Positions 1-13,752 of a stretch of 64,000 bases of DNA are shown here, piece after piece. The translations under genes were made by a program, and so were the position numbers. The first letter of the stretch is position 1. Every line of letters starts with the position of its first letter. Source of the stretch: Polytrichum commune (Eukaryota > Streptophyta > Polytrichopsida > Polytrichales > Polytrichaceae); the NCBI GenBank assembly GCA_950295325.1, contig OX485803.1, positions 8,000,001-8,064,000 on the forward strand, read 5' to 3'. Below the pieces are notes generated by a model. It was not told where the DNA came from and searched no databases. It saw nothing but the letters and a program-made list of their open reading frames with translations.

Positions 1-3000
1 TCTTGAGAAAACACTACTTTTGAATATCAAGGTTATATGAATGCATATGTGTGTGATTCGCATATACTAAGTCAATTGTCTGTTGTTTGATGTTAATCAT
101 TTATCTCCAAGAGGAATGTAGTGGAGGGATACCATAATATAATTAAATCGAACTTTGTCAAGACTATAGAGTTTATGATGTGAAGCATATTTCTTTATCA
201 TTTTTACCTTAAACAAAAGGCGAAGAGACAGGGGACCAAACCATTGGATGCGACCAGTTCACATGAGGTCAATGGAGCGAAAGGTTGAGGAGACCAAAAG
301 ACTTTGCGTGTTGCTAGAGGTAGGTACTTAACCTTTGATAAATGAAAGGAATTTCTAAGCGAAACATGCCGTGATGAGGACCTGGAAGTATATTATTGTT
401 CAAACGCACTAGGCAATTGTCTTGATTATATCATGATTGAAGGAAACCTCTTAATGTGTTGAGATCAATTTGATGAACTTATAAAATGGATTTCATCTTT
501 AACAAGATAAATTTATGAACAAAATGTTGTTCAAATAACCTTGGTGTGATTTGGTCGATCGTTGCAATTCATGGAAATAAGTGTTACCTTGACCAAGACT
601 AGGTAAAAGACTATGGTCGGACTGCACTGCATCTTCAAGTTACATTAAATGGATTTAATGAAGGAAAGACTATTGACTACACCGAAGTGCCTTTGGCTTT
701 GATAATAAACAAAAACTGATTACTTATGCAAGACCATTGACTATGCTTGTGCCTATGCTTGTGCATTGCACTTGATCCAATTAAAATGAACTTATTGCCA
801 GAGTATTGTTTGGGAAATTAGAGTGATGTGAGTGATTGTCACAAATGCATGTACTGATATGGAGAGTTTTTAAAAGTTTTTATCCCTTACCCATAATCCA
901 GTTGTCAGTCCTAATCCAAAATAAAGTGTATTATCCTTGTGTTTTCCCTAATAAACCTTAGTTGGGACACCTACATGATATACAAGTCACATTTTGAGTC
1001 AATCCTGAGTGTTTCCTTTGATTCATTTGTTTGAAACAAAATATAGGTCAATCATATGCATGCGCTTTATGGGTTCAAGGTTGGGATCAGCTAATGTTAA
1101 AACACATACATCTAAAGAAACTCTATTGAGCCCCTCAAACTTGTAATTAATCTTGCATCTATTCTCAATATCTAAGAATTGAAAGTGTCCAATTACAATA
1201 TGAATATCTTCAAGTATTGGTGTGATTTTTGCATACATGTCACCCTCACACACTCACAAGATCCAGTAAGTCATGGACAAATGTAGGCATCAACAAGTGG
1301 AAACAATATCAACTTCAAAGACATTGCAAACATGGTCGGGACCAACAACCTCACTAGAATCGAGTGCCTCGAGTCGCAGTTTGTATCGCTCATACAAACA
1401 CTTCCTACTAACGTCGTCCCCTCCCTCTGCATTGACCTTTCTCTCAAAAAATGTGAGAAATCACAAGAATTCAAAACCCTAAACCTTACACATATACCAA
1501 CTGAGTAGATAACTGAAAGTAGGAAAGATGAATCTTGAAATGGGCACACGTGATGAATGCAATTATGTGCATGCACCTATTGTCCAACTTTCAACAATCA
1601 ACCATCAACATCTGCCAAGTTTGCAAGATGATGGGTGTTTGCTCAAACTTTTTTTTTAAAGCTCCCGGAAACCCTAACTGGGAACTCGCAAAGCCAAACA
1701 GATTGCACAAACTTGTTGAGAGCCCTTCCGGCATCAAACCCAACATATTACATCCAACTACCAAGAGACATCCATGAGATGTCATCCAATTATGCTCATC
1801 CATAGTGTGCAGTCTTATATTGTTTTAATTCTCCACCCTTCTGAACCCTATGGTATGTTAGTTTTAAAACTTCTCCAACATGCCTAATTTGTAAAAAACC
1901 TAATTTAATTATATCGTGGAGTTCAATATATAACTTGAGCTTTGTTACATGTACGAGTTTCATAATTTATAAGTCACAACTATAAAGTGGACCCTATATT
2001 TGTTCTTACGTAGTTTTTTAAAAGAGACGAGTGACCCCCCCGGGCATTGTTGTCTCTTCATCCAATGATTGTAGAGTAGGGTTTGAAGTTCTTGTGATCA
2101 GTGAGTGTTTGAGCTTAGAGTTGAAGACGAGTGTAGGTGTGTATCAGGGGTCAGTGTTCGAGATATTACTCAAATTATTAGTTTGTTGCTACAAACAATA
2201 AGTTTTGGCACATGAGGTTTTTGACTAGTCTTGAATTCTACTTGCTCAAAGGATATATGTATACACACCTTGATGTGTCACTATAACCGTTCATCATTTT
2301 AATATTGTACAATACATATTGTTTGTGCAAAATTCTCACTCTATTGAATTGTCTAAATTAGGAAATTCCTATTTGTATGACTTCACCCTAACTATGCCAG
2401 ATTCACCACACCCGCAAACCAAAACATAACGCATCATGTTGCGTCCTCCCTTTAACATATGGATTGTGAAAGCCATTGTGCTAGGGTCATGCTCACATAA
2501 ATGTTAACATAGCATATCATACCCTAACCTAAATGTACACACAAACACCGTAAAATGTAATTTAGGCATGAGGAAATCATTATGGGTACCTGCCCTAAAA
2601 AAACTTGGTTATAGGGTTGTGCAGGGTCCTTCAAAATGGGTGGGTCAATCTCATGCTCATGGCCTAGCTTCTCTTCCTCACATTAGTTTACCAACATTCC
2701 ACACTATTTTGGATAATTTATTATCATAGTAACATAAACATAATTGTTCATTATATTGTGGTTGCTAGTAGCACATATGAATGAACAAAGTTATACATTT
2801 TTGTAGTATGATTATGTTTGAAGATACTCTACATGGGTAAAGAGACAACCTATTTGTGAAGGCAACCTTTTTGCAATATCAATTCAATTATTTTGCTTTA
2901 TGAGCAACCTTACCAAGGTGAAATGGATATGATGGAACATACCTCCATAACTTTGTGATCAACTCAATTGAGTCTCAAGGCACCAATTTGGTATGTCTCA

Positions 3001-4219
3001 TGCTTCTTTTGGAGTTGATTTTGCTAGTAAATCATCAGCAGGCCATATATAGTCTATTGCATTTTTACATCAAGTAGATTAATGGAGGCCCTGATCAAAG
3101 AGATCAAAGGGACCTGTTACTACGAGCATATGTTTCTTTCATCCAACAAAACACCTTGACATAATATGTACTATGGAGCCTACTTTTTAAGTTGATTGGA
3201 CACTTCAAAGACTTAATCTATTCTACCTAGTAAGGCACCCTTGACATGTCTTAACTGCAACTGTATATTCAGGGGATCTTTTCAACATGGATGGATGGGA
3301 GATACACAAGCAAGGTAGATGAGGCCAATTCAATTAGCATTCTTAAGTGGACAACTATTTTTTTGGTTCTTAATCAACAATCTAATTTGGTGGGTTAGTA
3401 ATACGTGTTAATTTAGCTATCACCTAGATGATATTTGGGTCAATAACTTTCGCAAAAATCAAACTACACCCAAATCCTCCATAATTAGGATGCTATTCGC
3501 CGAATTATGATACACTTGATTTTTGTAAGCGAGGTGAGCAAATTAGGAGGCGGTATGTGGCTGTTAGGTGCCGCCCAACTTGTATTGTAGATTTTCTATA
3601 ATGAAAAGTTAATTCAGTGACATTTTATCTTACCCATAACCACTTCAGAGACATGACACAATCAATATTGGCATTAAGCTTGGTTTTCATCGGTAAAGGA
3701 CCTATGTAGAATTTGTTGGTGTTGGTGTTGTTGTCCGCTTACATAACATTGCACAATAAAAGTGTTCTTCCCTATAATACCATATTGGGAAGTAAAGAAT
3801 CTTTGATGCTAGAACCTAGATCAACACCTTCCTCAACTCTGATTCAACAATCTAAAATCCTTTGGTCTGCATTCATAATTGCTAACGTGTTGAAGCTTCT
3901 AATGCTCAAATCCATTAGGTTGGAGGTGATTCCACAAGGTTGGAGATGTCCATATTAGCATCATCTACCAAGGTTATGTAACACCTCTTATGCCGCATCT
4001 ATCTCATTTGCCAAAAACATATATAGGTATATGTTGTTTTTCTATGTTTGTTTGGCACAACTGGATTAGTTTCTTGTAAGAAACAAGTGAGGAGTCACCA
4101 AAGTATCGAAACCCCTTGGCTTGCTCAAAGATCACTAAAAACACCCACGTACCCATGTCTGAACTGAACTAGACTTCCAAATCGCCAAATCAAAGTCATT
4201 TCTAGAGCACATCATGTTC
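1..4219. other. Gene-free AT-rich region
   Basis: No reading frame here looks like a conserved protein, and no RNA gene or terminal inverted repeat was recognised. Short open frames are scattered on both strands without any family motif. A stretch around 3100-3230 loosely resembles text near 15340-15480 and 40975-41110, so parts are probably old dispersed repeats. Confidence 0.5.
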
Positions 4220-4222
4220 TTA

Positions 4223-5957
4223 GGGTGAGGATCCATGTAGGCTGCTCGCCCACCAGATTCTAGTGGAAATGTAGATATCACCACATCTTCACAAGAATTT
4301 GGTGGGCAAGCGGTTGTGAGCCCTAAATGGTGTGCTCACATGTGTTTAGGATTAAGAGTCAGTAGCATTTAGGATTTGATATTTTCTATCACTTGTTTAA
4401 AACATAAAAAGAGTGGGGGTGGGGTTTAAATGTCCCTGTAAGCTTACAGGATTGAGTGTGAGTAATTTGATTTTTGGTAATTAGGCATTTAGAAATGAGT
4501 GTGTGGTGTTAAGATTAGGGAAGGCTTGATAAAAGGATGGGCGGGTGTTATGTGGCTTCTGGCCTTCCAAGGTCAAGGCTCGGACCAGGGGGGGCTATTG
4601 TTTGTTTAAGGCTCCCAAGGGTGCAGATTAAGGGGAGGGGGAACAAATTGGAAGGAGATCAGGTGCCGAATTCACGGCAGCAAGGAGGGGTTTACAGGGG
4701 CCGATCCCGACGAGGGAAGCTCTCTCTCAACACACACAAGGTGAGCTGCGGGGAGACAAGGGAGAGAAGGTCCCAGCGGCCAATGTGAATTTGGAATCTG
4801 CCGAAGGGATGGCGGCAGTCGCTGCTGCCGCATTGACCAAGGGTTAGGGAGGGTGCAGATAGAATGAGGCTGCATTGCCCAGCAGTGATAGGGACCAGCC
4901 GCCGAAGGCAAGCAAGGTCATCACGAAATGTGGGTGATCTGAATGAGGGAAAGGCAGCCGAATTAGGCAGCTGGTATGGCTGCATTGTGTCTAAGTGGCT
5001 GAAAGGTGGTAAGAAAGCATTGTGAAGAGATGACAAAAGACCCAGGAGGGCCAGTGAGGATTCGGGAGGGGAGAATTGTGAGCACATACTGCTCAGAGAT
5101 TCGAAAATCAAGGTTGGACTACAGGTGGACTACATTTTGAACGTTCAAATCAGTAAGGGCCGGAATTGATAAAGGCCACGAAGAACTGGGAGCTCGACCC
5201 CAGATTCAATAAGGAAGGCGAGGAATGCCCTGTCCAAAGTAGATACATGGCCGGGCTCAATACAGGTGAACACAGGGGAAGTGGACTGGCCGAGGGAGAG
5301 CGGGGATGGTGTATTCGGCACCTGCCTTTGGGGCCCTGGAGGCGGCAATCTCAGAGCCGTAGGTAGATCAGCCGGTTAGCAGCAGAAAGGACGTGGCCAG
5401 AAGAGGGAGACTGTGGGAACGCTGGACACGGCCTGGAGGGCTGCTGGTACCGAGTAAGGCCAGCAGTTGTTCACAATAACCGATAGTGGGTTGGGTTAGG
5501 CCATGCAACTAAGTGGCGGAACAGTAAGGGAAAGAGGACCAAGGGCCTTGGCTGGGTTTATGAACTAGGGAGGAGGACCGTATGGGCATCCAAACCGACC
5601 TAGGACATTAGTGTTTAGGTTAGTTAGTTTAGTTTAGGATTAGTTAGTCTTAGTATTCAGTTAGCGGTTTAATCTCCCCACCACAGTGGATGTGGTTTGG
5701 GGTGAGTGTGGGGTTAGAGGGTGAGTTTTGAGTGCTAATAAGAAAAGGAAGGGATCGGAGTATTTCTAAATGCTCATCCTCCCGCAGTATTGAATAAATT
5801 ATTGTTGTCCTTGATTGCATTATGGAGTATTGACCGCATGGTCAATGTGGGCTTGGTGGAGTTGGTTGAACGAATGTGAGTCTGAGATCCCCACCTGGAC
5901 TAGGACGCCTAAGGGTGGGGGTTTAGGGCTGACAGCGGCCTACATGGAAACTCACCC
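4223..5957. mobile_element. PIF/Harbinger-type TIR element, 1.7 kb, non-autonomous
   Basis: The ends form an imperfect inverted repeat: the left starts GGGTGAGGATCCATGTAGGC and the right end, reverse-complemented, starts GGGTGAGTTTCCATGTAGGC. The element is flanked by TTA on both sides (4220-4222 and 5958-5960), the duplication typical of PIF/Harbinger elements. The interior (about 4500-5700) is purine-rich and GC-rich compared with its surroundings and holds no intact transposase frame. A smaller relative with the same ends lies at 43748-44173. Family assignment rests on TIR and TSD only. Confidence 0.65.
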
Positions 5958-5960
5958 TTA

Positions 5961-6953
5961 GCACCTCAAGTAAGGTCAAAATATTTGAAGGTTTGTTTTA
6001 TTCTTTTGACATCAAATGATGACTAAGATAAGATGATCTAATTTGATTACTTATATGACATGTCTATATGTGAGGGATGTGTGGTTAGGTGTAGATTTAA
6101 GAATGGATAGCATAAAGATACGTGTGAAAAAGAGATTGGACTATATGCTTTCAAAAATATTTGATCGTTCTTGATTCTATAGTCAATAGATGAGGGGGGG
6201 GGGTATTATGTGGCCTTCTTCTGATTCATTGTTAACTTGGACTTTGATAATTCATATGAATATGAATTTAGTTCCAAAATTTATGGATAATCCTAACTTC
6301 TCATATACATTCGTGGATACACGAATGAGAAAACATACATAAACCAATAGAAAGAAAAGAAAAGAAGAAATGAAAAGAAAGACAACTCCGATGTTTCCAC
6401 TAGCGTAAATTATGGTATTGCTCCATTTTTTTAGTTGGTCTTACAAGTCTATATGTAATCCCAAAATCGACATTATGAACTAGAGATCCCCTGTAAACTA
6501 TTGCCTCTTTTAAAGGTGAACACCTTGAATGAATACAGACAAACATACCGACACCTTTCTCCCCCAGGGGCAAGCCTCTAAATTCCTACATGGTTGATTG
6601 AAAATATCCGATCAACCCAAATACCCCCACTATGCATGGGTGAATCGTAGGTGACAAGGTATAGTGAAAATCAAGTGCTAGCAAGGTCACCCATGTGAGC
6701 ACTACTCTAGTCTTAGATGACTTAACCTTGAAGATCCCAATATGAGATCGTGTTAAGGCCTTGGGTTTAAACCACCCTTTACAAATCAACAAACAACAAA
6801 GGTAATCAATTAAGGGGCATCTACCTTATTTTGGTTTGCATTTGGGTGAATTAATGATTACACATCCAATGGGTCTTCACTTCATGACTGAGTCCTTTGT
6901 TGTCGAGTCGATGATGGAATAGCAGTTTGGAAAGTGGGTCACACTAGCAAAGC
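5961..6953. other. Gene-free spacer
   Basis: AT-rich sequence between two TIR elements. I see no gene, RNA or repeat structure that I can support. Confidence 0.5.
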
Positions 6954-6956
6954 TAA

Positions 6957-7454
6957 GGGCCACTTCACACACGAGCCAAGAGCCGTGACCATGAAATTGT
7001 GAGAGCCCAAAAGAAAGTGTCCATAGGCCGTCTCAAGAGACCTCCAAAATCATGTAGTGTGGTCACGGATCCTCAAGTGTAGTGTGAAGTTATTTGTGAC
7101 TGGGCCCTCAACCAAATGCTATTCAATGAATTTCTTTTCATGCGGGTCCTCACACCATGATAAAATAGGATAAATCAACGGTTGCGAGTGTTTGGAGTGC
7201 CATGGTCTCCTGGTATTGTGTTAGGCCTACCTCCAAGAAGTGGTTTTGGAAAATAATCCAAGTGACCATTGACATGACCCATTGGATGGCATGTAGGAAT
7301 CCATGTAGACTTGACATCCATCTTGCATTCACATACTCCGTTGGTCCCTCAAGCGTAGTGTGAAGTGAACTTGGACCGGCTCCGCCTTCTCCACCAATGA
7401 GAGTGCTTAAAGTGTAATGGTCACGGGCTCTCAGTCTCGTGTGCGAAGTGGCCC
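6957..7454. mobile_element. PIF-type MITE, GGGCCACTTCACAC family
   Basis: A 498-bp element with TIRs of about 34 bp. The left end reads GGGCCACTTCACACACGAG and the right end complements it with few mismatches. Both ends abut TAA (6954-6956 and 7455-7457). Its internal sequence is shared, in inverted orientation, with the nested element at 42764-43353. No protein is encoded. Confidence 0.75.
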
Positions 7455-7600
7455 TAAGCTAGTCCGGCCATTCAAGGCTCCAAAGTATAGAGATTGCCCA
7501 ATTTCATCTTGGCTCTGAGGCTTTCAATTAGCTCGAACTCCATATATCTTGACTGGAGGATCCCGGCCGGCAGGCTTTGCTGGAGAAATAATGAAGAAAT

Positions 7601-7672
7601 TTGGTTTTATTCATTTTGGCGTTGGCTGAGTTGGCCTTCTGTCTCAAAATAATAATAATAATAATAATAATA
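7601..7672 (+). mobile_element. L1-type LINE 3' tail, severely truncated copy
   Basis: It carries the 3' terminal motif of the L1 family in this window (TTTGGCGTTGGC...TTGGCCTTCTGTCTC) followed by an (AAT)n tail. A candidate 14-bp duplication with one mismatch (7587-7600 and 7666-7679) flanks it, but that overlaps the simple repeat and is weaker than in the other copies. Confidence 0.65.
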
Positions 7673-8564
7673 AAGAAATGGTATGTGCAAATGTATGCAA
7701 ATAGAATTGCACACATACATCCAGTTTCCTTTGGATCCTTGCACCCAAGGGTGCAGGCAGCAAGGAAGCGCGCAATGTTCCAAATTGAAGTCTTCAATGC
7801 CCTTCAAATGTCATTTGGCTCCTCAAAATGTACATGTCTTAAAACAACCCTTCAAACGCGATTTGGCTCTTCAAAACATATTTTTCTCAAAACATCTTTT
7901 CGAAACGCAACCCCAAGTTGAAAATGAAGACGTCACTTGAAGTCCTCAATATAAATTGCCCGTCAAGCACTGTTCATACGAAAATTGTTGAATCAAATTT
8001 CATTCGTCCCTAGAGAGCTGAGACTTAAGAGTCCCTCCCTTCGTTTCCTCGTTATCACCTCCGTCTTTGTACTTATAGTCTCTTAGACTCCCCCTGGATG
8101 TCCCTCTCCTCCAGAACTGCCATTTGCTTCATCTCCATCACCACAACCCTCAACACTGAGAAGTAGATTAGATCAATTTGGTTTGGTTGCCATTCGGACA
8201 CGCCGAATCGGTGACTTTTGATCCGATCTACTTCACACTAGTAGGGGACGGACAAACATGTAGGCAAGGGGGTTGGATTACCACAAGCCTGCATGCTCAA
8301 GTGCTAGTGCAATGCTCAACTCATATGAGGGCTTCATCTTGAACACTGGAAGCTTGAACAGCTGCTTATTATAGAACTTAAGCTGAGCAGGTAAAGAACA
8401 CATGTCCTGTCTCATCTCGGAGCTGGCTTGGCCTGCCAGCCTGAACCGTTCAAAATTTACTTGGTTTGGCTTTGGCTTCAAAATTAAATTTACGAGGTTC
8501 ATACCTCTTTGTTAAGAGGTGCTATGTCAACAACCAGTTCCTGCCAACTAGCAACGTCATCTTA

Positions 8565-9104
8565 GGGCCACTTTACACCTAGAGGCTGGGCCAATTCCAC
8601 TTGAGGCTGATTACATGAAATTTCAGCCCCTTTTGGGTTGGAGGCCGGCCTCATCTACACATTGTAATAAGATTATAATGGGGGCCAATTTTTTCATATG
8701 TAAAGGTCTTAGGGCCAAGAAGCTAGGCGGATTCAATGAATCTAGTAGAATCCAACGGATCTAGCATAATCTAGCATAGAGCCGTTCATATTTCCACACA
8801 ATCCACTCAATATAGTTTGTTGAAAAAAACACGTTTTATTTATAAAAAAGTTGTTTTTTTTATTGAAATGTGACATTGGTCCCGAAGCCAAGAATCGGCC
8901 CTCCGTTTCAGGTGCACCCAATTCAACGAGCTCAGGCCGTGTCAGACCATGCATTTTTTTATTTAAAAAATCATACCACCAAATCGGCCCGGCCTCTAGG
9001 TGTAAAGGGGTTGGGGCCGATTTCAGCCTTTTGGCCAATCACAAGTGAGGATTTCAAGCCTCTTACACAGCAAATTGGCCCAACCTCTAGGTGTAAAGCG
9101 GCCC
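8565..9104. mobile_element. PIF-type MITE, GGGCCRCTTTACACC family
   Basis: A 540-bp element. The left TIR GGGCCACTTTACACCTAGAG is matched by the right end, whose complement starts GGGCCGCTTTACACCTAGAG. TTA flanks both sides (8562-8564 and 9105-9107). Its right half recurs, truncated, near 30036-30317. Both copies keep a roughly 62-residue open frame on the minus strand beginning MAKRLKS; see findings. Confidence 0.8.
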
Positions 9105-9107
9105 TTA

Positions 9108-9764
9108 TCATCGGGGGGCAGAAGAGCTACGAATCACGGGGAGGTCACTTCATTGTCAAGTTGATACCACGTGCGGACAAAGTTTGCTACCCCTATATTA
9201 CATGCCATATATAATTTTAAAATTTATGATATTTTTCTACATATACATAACCATTGATAGTATCTTTTGTATACTTTTTTGAAAATTTTAGTCATCTTTA
9301 TTTTTTTTAGTAATTTTTTTAGTTCAATTCTGTGTCATTCTAGTTAGAAATCGTATGTTTTATGAAAAAAACAAATCATCAAATTTAGTTACCGATTTTG
9401 ACTATGTCATAGGTACTGTGTATATCTACTCATGATAAAAATTTGACCCATTTTGGTGGTGCAACTTACCAAAAGAAGATTTTTTTTGGTCGCACATGGT
9501 GTTCAACTTGACAATGGAGTGATCTACCCGTGCTACAAATGCAACCCAAAATCCATGAAATCTCAAAATACAGAACCTGAAGATGATGTGATTCTCCGAA
9601 CAAGTTGTACGTGTTTGTGCATCTCTTGCCTGATGAAACCTGTTCATCTTTGGGAACATCTACCTTACTCGCACATGTTCTACCACAAGACCAGCGTGTT
9701 GTTTAGGTCATGCCCATTTTTGAGTTGGACTCTCACAACCACCCATAATGTGGAACTTCAAAGA
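9108..9764. other. Gene-free stretch with a doubtful CACTA-like remnant
   Basis: A plus-strand open frame at 9453-9770 contains GVIYPCYKCNP, which loosely resembles the CPCxxC core of the transposase-associated domain of CACTA elements. There is no further support, so I do not call it a gene. Confidence 0.2.
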
Positions 9765-10386
9765 CCGTAGCACCATAGCTGGTTCGTGCAAAAATAAATC
9801 CCAAAAAAAACCCCAAAAAATTGGAAGTTTTGGACCCAATCAAACGAATCAGTGAAATTTTATATTAGGAAAAAAACTAATTAATGGAATTTTGGACTCT
9901 TTTAAGCTCCAACCACGTCAACGCCATAAGAGGTTGCATGCTAATGCGTTAATGTCTCGGCGCCCTGCTCTCTCAAAGCGGCAAACTCTCCTTCTATATC
10001 CATCTCCCTCTCCTCCTTGCTAATAGGGATAAAAGCAAAACCAACCCGTCATTGTTTTGGTGCCATTTCTAACACTCTTCTCACACATGTCAAAGTGCAA
10101 ATACATACAAAACACCAAACACATACACTGTGCAAAGACAAACAAGAGCCACACTAAGTAAGGTTAAGGTGGATACTTAGGTTTAAGGCCATGAAGCCGC
10201 CACAAATGAATGAGAAAAAAAAAACTACTTCCAATATTGTTGGACTTTACCAAAAAAATGAATTAATTTTTTAAAAATCATAGGACTGATGAAATTTCAT
10301 TAAATTATATTAGTTGACAAACCTTATTTTTCAAAAAATAATTAAATATTCCTTTTGAGGTGCACGAACCAACTATGGTGCTACGG
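9765..10386. mobile_element. TIR element of unknown superfamily
   Basis: Terminal inverted repeats of about 26 bp: CCGTAGCACCATAGCTGGTT at the left end and its near-perfect complement at the right end. The 622-bp interior is AT-rich with no coding potential. No clean target-site duplication is visible, so the superfamily is open. Confidence 0.55.
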
Positions 10387-13300
10387 CAACCAAAGTATTT
10401 CCTAAAAACCAGGTAAAGCCCCCTCAGTTATAGCGGGGGCATCCGCCTATCCAAATGCACCTACAAGAACTTGCTCCGAAGATTGTCGAGTAGGTTTTAG
10501 TTAAGTAATTTTCACATATGTTCATTATTGTTTTATCTACCAAGTAATGACATGTTGGATAGTTTTTGTCCCATCTCCAAATGCTTTACTACTCGTTTAT
10601 CTTACCATCGGTTTTTATTAATGAAGCTCCTCATGGTCTCATAGCTAAGACTAAAAGCAACAATCACAAGGGCGGGAGGCGACACTTTTAAAGGTCCTAC
10701 ATTCTTGCCTCATGTCTAGGTACTGATAGGAGGATCGGTGCTTGAGGCTTTAAACCTCCACTTTTACACCATGCCACATTATTTGCCAACTAGGCTTGGG
10801 ACTAGACAATGTCAATGGTGTGAAGGCCGTGTTTTTATGACAAACTTTTAGGCTTAGCTAAATTCAAGTGAGAAGGGGGCATCGGCACCTTATAAGAACT
10901 CCCAAGTGGAGATCCTGATTTGCGGGGCGAACCCGGATCTCTCTCAATACCCCTGACGAGTAGGGGCAACACCAAAAAAGCCAAAGCCTCAGCCCCGTGA
11001 GCATGGCATGCCCCGACCCTAGCCTAATCCCCCAAGCATGGGCAAACCCTTGCATTCTTGAAGGCCGCTTGTCCATATAACCCATATTGGGTGCACTTCA
11101 TTTTCAAGGTCCAAAATTCAATATATATGTTCACTTCCATTGAGTAAATAAGCAATTGATTGGGATATTCTTTTCGAAGTGAAATCGTCAATAAAGTATG
11201 TAATTAACTTGGAAGTCAAAAACATTACAAAACCCTCATTAGCATTAAGGTTAAAACTTTTGTGACTTATCATTGACATGGTCTTTGTCATTCTAAAATG
11301 GAACTAAAATTAGTGTTTTATTTTAGTATGTTTATTTTATAATAGTATAGTTAATACCTTCTACTTTCACAAAGTATTCATACACATTCAAACTAATTGA
11401 GTGTGATTAAATATAATTAAGTGTAACAGGCCGAGCTGGGGGGGGGAGCTAATTAAGTAATAGGCCTCTGCCTTAATTAGGCCGCCAAGGTGCATTATTG
11501 AAATTGACATGCTTGTTTTGACACCTCAATAGATAAATTGGTCTAGTCAAATGACATTGGGTTCAAGTTTTATGAGGTGTTGAGACATTGGGTGTCAAAT
11601 TGTGTTACCCATGTTGTTTGGGACCATATTTTTTACTAGTGCATGCAAAAGTGAAAAGAAAGGTCCAAAACAACTACTTTGTTAGATCATCATTGGATGC
11701 CAAATCTATGAGTAGTCTAGATTGGGGGGAGGGGGGAGGGGACAACACTGGATTTAATTCTTAATTGGCATGAATGTGAGCCCATTGTTGCATAACAATT
11801 TGGATTGGACATGCTAATTTACAAAACACTTGTTTGGATCCATGTTTCTCAATAGTGATATTCAATGTACCAAATTAGGAGAGTGATGATTTGTGACTAA
11901 GGCAGATGGATCTTATTACTTTTTGCAATTAGCCCACTTCTTCCAAGATACCAATTGTGTGATTAGTATGAGATGGTTAGCAAATCTAAATCAAGGCCAT
12001 AAGTTCCTATCCTTATAATTTTTAGGAACTCATAAGAATTTCTTATTTATTATCAAAGTGGAATGTTCTCGTGCTCCTTAATTGGTTGCATAGGTCCCTC
12101 CAAATATGTTGACTAGTGAACCTACAATGGTCATCATATTTTGAGCATGCAATCCAATCACCTTCTAACACATGTCCTCTTGGTATCCATTCTTGGAGCC
12201 ACACCAAACCACATACCACTCAAATGTAGGTGTTCAATCAAGATGAGAAACGGATTAGGCACATATGCCTTAAGGTATAGAATTGGAATTGGTGCAAAGA
12301 AGTTGATTAAAGAAAAAATGTGCATTTTATTTAAGAGACGGAGTAGAGGAAACGATGAGGAGTACAATTTGTTTTCTTATTTTTATTCCCTATAAATTAA
12401 AAGTTACATTTTTCAAAGAGGCAACTAAGTCAAACCCCCTACTTGTACAACAAAGTCTCCCTAATTTGAGCATCAAAATATCATATTGTGCATATGAATT
12501 CATAAAAACAATCAACTTAATGACACCCAACAATGATCCCAAGTGGTGTGAAACAAGAAACATTTGGCCAATCATTGCATCTGGCCTATTACTACATCCT
12601 TTTTAGGCCATCACTTTTATAATTAACCATCTTGGGAAGTAATTGGTACAAGAATCATTCTACTCCTAGTCTAGTGCACCAATAGTGGTCATTCACCATT
12701 GTCTATTTTTTTTTCTGCCCTAACCCCTAACTTCTCAAGCAACCAACTACTGGTTGATGGATGATTTCTTCCCTACATTAACCTTACCTAAGTCATTCAT
12801 TCACAATCAAAATAAATATAAACATCAAGCCAACATGGATATCTACGCATAGACACATGAGTCTTGCAATTTGTAGACGATTAGAATGTGTTAAAAAAAT
12901 GTCAAAGTGGGAAGTGGCATGTTCTTGTTGTGTTGGGAGCTCATGTTAGAGGGCATTGACTTCAATCAATGGTTGCCTATTCAATGCAAACTTTGCATGC
13001 ACATCAAAGATGTTTAATTTGGTTAAAGTGAATTTTAGATGTTCAAGTAGAAACAACCTTTGTGCTCAAATCAACCATTCAATTTAGCATTTAGATACTC
13101 TCAAAGTTTTTAGGAATTCTTAGCATATACTTGGTTAGAAATATGGGACAATTCACATACTCCAAGTACAAGGTGGCTAGCCTATTGTGATTTACACATT
13201 TTGGCATGAGAATTTGTGGAGATGCTCAACTTCAGAGTTATTCCCATCCAATGGATTACACAAGCCTTTTTTCCTCATTTTCCATGTGAATTAGATGGGT

Positions 13301-13519
13301 CAAAGGTCCTTTTTAAAGGATAAAACACGGCATTTTCTCCTGCATCACTTCTTTCAATTATTACAATCTAAAATCTTAAGGTTATTTGTGCACAATTTTG
13401 CCCTCGCTATAGCTCATTTCCCATGTTTCAAAATCCTACAAACAAAACCCATTTTACCTCCAAATTTGTCCATGAAAATTCCATAGCCGAGATGGAGTGA
13501 AATGCACTCAAAACAACCC
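10387..13519. other. Gene-free region with dispersed repeats
   Basis: No gene recognised. About 11900-12260 resembles 54838-55110 and more weakly 56660-56830, with shared phrases such as CTTGGAGCCACACCAA. About 12334-12700 resembles 60991-61340. These are old dispersed repeats of unknown class; their scattered short open frames are not conserved. Confidence 0.5.
12334..12700 (+). repeat. Dispersed repeat, copy 1 (partner 60991-61340)
   Basis: Shares long collinear stretches with 60991-61340 in the same orientation, for example AAGTCAAACCCCCTACTTGT and AAGTGGTGTGAAACAA. No terminal repeats and no coding frame were seen, so the class is unknown; it could be the non-coding part of an LTR element. 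Confidence 0.6.
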
Positions 13520-13527
13520 TTTCACAT

Positions 13528-13752
13528 CTATGATCGGGGAGAACCGGCAGTTAGTTACAGATGAACTGGTTGAGTTTGAGAAATAACCGGTTGAAATTCA
13601 AGACTGCAGGAGAATTACCGATCACTTTAGAGGAATTTATGGAATATACCTAAATTAATATAGAAAAACCAAAGGTTGTCAACATGTAACCGGTTGGACT
13701 TGCAAACACTAGGATCTCAACCGATTATGCCCAAAAATCTCCCCGATCATTG
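13528..13752 (+). mobile_element. hAT-like MITE with perfect 8-bp TSD
   Basis: A 225-bp element with short TIRs (CTATGATCGGGGAGA on the left; the complement of the right end is CAATGATCGGGGAGA). It is flanked by a perfect 8-bp duplication TTTCACAT at 13520-13527 and 13753-13760. An 8-bp duplication with TIRs starting C(A/T) is typical of hAT elements. A second copy in inverted orientation lies at 29778-30019. The interior is rich in AACCGGTT-like motifs. Confidence 0.8.

Noticed and set aside
4537-5366. Several frames of 66-139 codons in the GC-rich interior of the 1.7-kb TIR element
   Set aside because: They overlap on both strands, share no motif with transposases and are explained by the low stop frequency of purine- and GC-rich DNA.
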